From assembly GCA_963978545.1 (NCBI GenBank), contig OZ021727.1, positions 59,098,487-59,162,486 on the forward strand: DNA of 64,000 nucleotides, read 5' to 3'. This DNA is from Linyphia triangularis. Taxonomy: Eukaryota > Arthropoda > Arachnida > Araneae > Linyphiidae. The stretch's first letter is position 1, and each line of letters starts with the position of its first letter. Positions 63,831-64,000 of the stretch are shown here, piece after piece. Both the position numbers and the translations under genes were made by a program. Below the pieces are notes generated by a model. That model did no database searches and was not told the origin of the DNA. It saw nothing but the letters and a program-made list of their open reading frames with translations.

Positions 63831-64000
63831 CGAAAAACATATCCGCAGGGTAAAAGAGAGAAGAGGACTTTTTTATTAGAAATCAAAATTAATTTCTCAG
63901 CGTTTGCGAAACTATTTTTTTTACCAAATGTGATATAAAAATACCCCTTCCATCACAAACGTATCATTGGGACTTAATGTTAACTTCTTATTTCCATGAA

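Overview
The window looks like intron-rich, intergenic or intronic DNA from a large AT-rich animal genome, most likely an arthropod. A chelicerate such as a spider fits, but a large-genome insect is not excluded. The reasons are very low GC, long microsatellites, tRNA-derived SINEs with target-site duplications, Tc1/mariner fossils, a 5'-truncated LINE, many inverted-repeat elements, and short GC-richer exon-like islands bounded by GT/AG signals and separated by kilobases. There is no complete conventional gene, no rRNA, no intact tRNA, no CRISPR array, no operon and no prokaryotic feature.

Coding signal. The best-supported exons are on the minus strand at 52927-53171 (81 codons, both splice sites, a His run and a YDVP motif) and 40268-40358 (30 codons, both splice sites). 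They join in phase and could be the cytoplasmic tail of one receptor-like protein. An island at 31.5-31.8 kb could supply its last exon. Other islands are at 0.54-0.63, 2.36-2.56, 12.4-12.6, 27.3, 28.1 (plus strand, both splice sites), 43.7-43.9 (a 51-residue ATG-initiated ORF), 45.3, 48.6-48.9 (121-codon minus ORF with an adjacent AATAAA) and 50.24-50.39 kb (plus-strand terminal exon with AATAAA). In several islands both strands are open, so strand and frame are stated as uncertain.

Mobile DNA. From left to right: a tRNA-like SINE (10.8 kb); a decayed Tc1 DD34E element (14.9-16.3 kb); a LINE reverse-transcriptase fragment (17.1-18.4 kb); a composite inverted repeat around a GC-rich core (21.2-22.4 kb); a mariner-like element with long TIRs (22.7-23.8 kb); a nested TIR element carrying repeats of a 15-bp motif (36.7-38.9 kb); a near-palindromic foldback element (40.9-42.2 kb) with sibling copies at 11.0-11.6 and 47.6-48.2 kb; two further dispersed repeat families (43-52 kb); a 2.6-kb TIR element (54.4-57.0 kb) interrupted by a SINE; a second copy of that SINE with a perfect 14-bp target duplication (57.1-57.3 kb); and two large hairpin elements (59.05-59.82 and 61.14-61.92 kb). 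Tandem repeats include (TA)n tracts, a long (TAA)n tract, a 39-bp minisatellite and a 23-bp minisatellite.

The rest is AT-rich sequence in which I see nothing specific. I found no convincing new multi-gene system. The most unusual structure is the nested double hairpin at 61.1-61.9 kb, which if transcribed would fold into extended double-stranded RNA.
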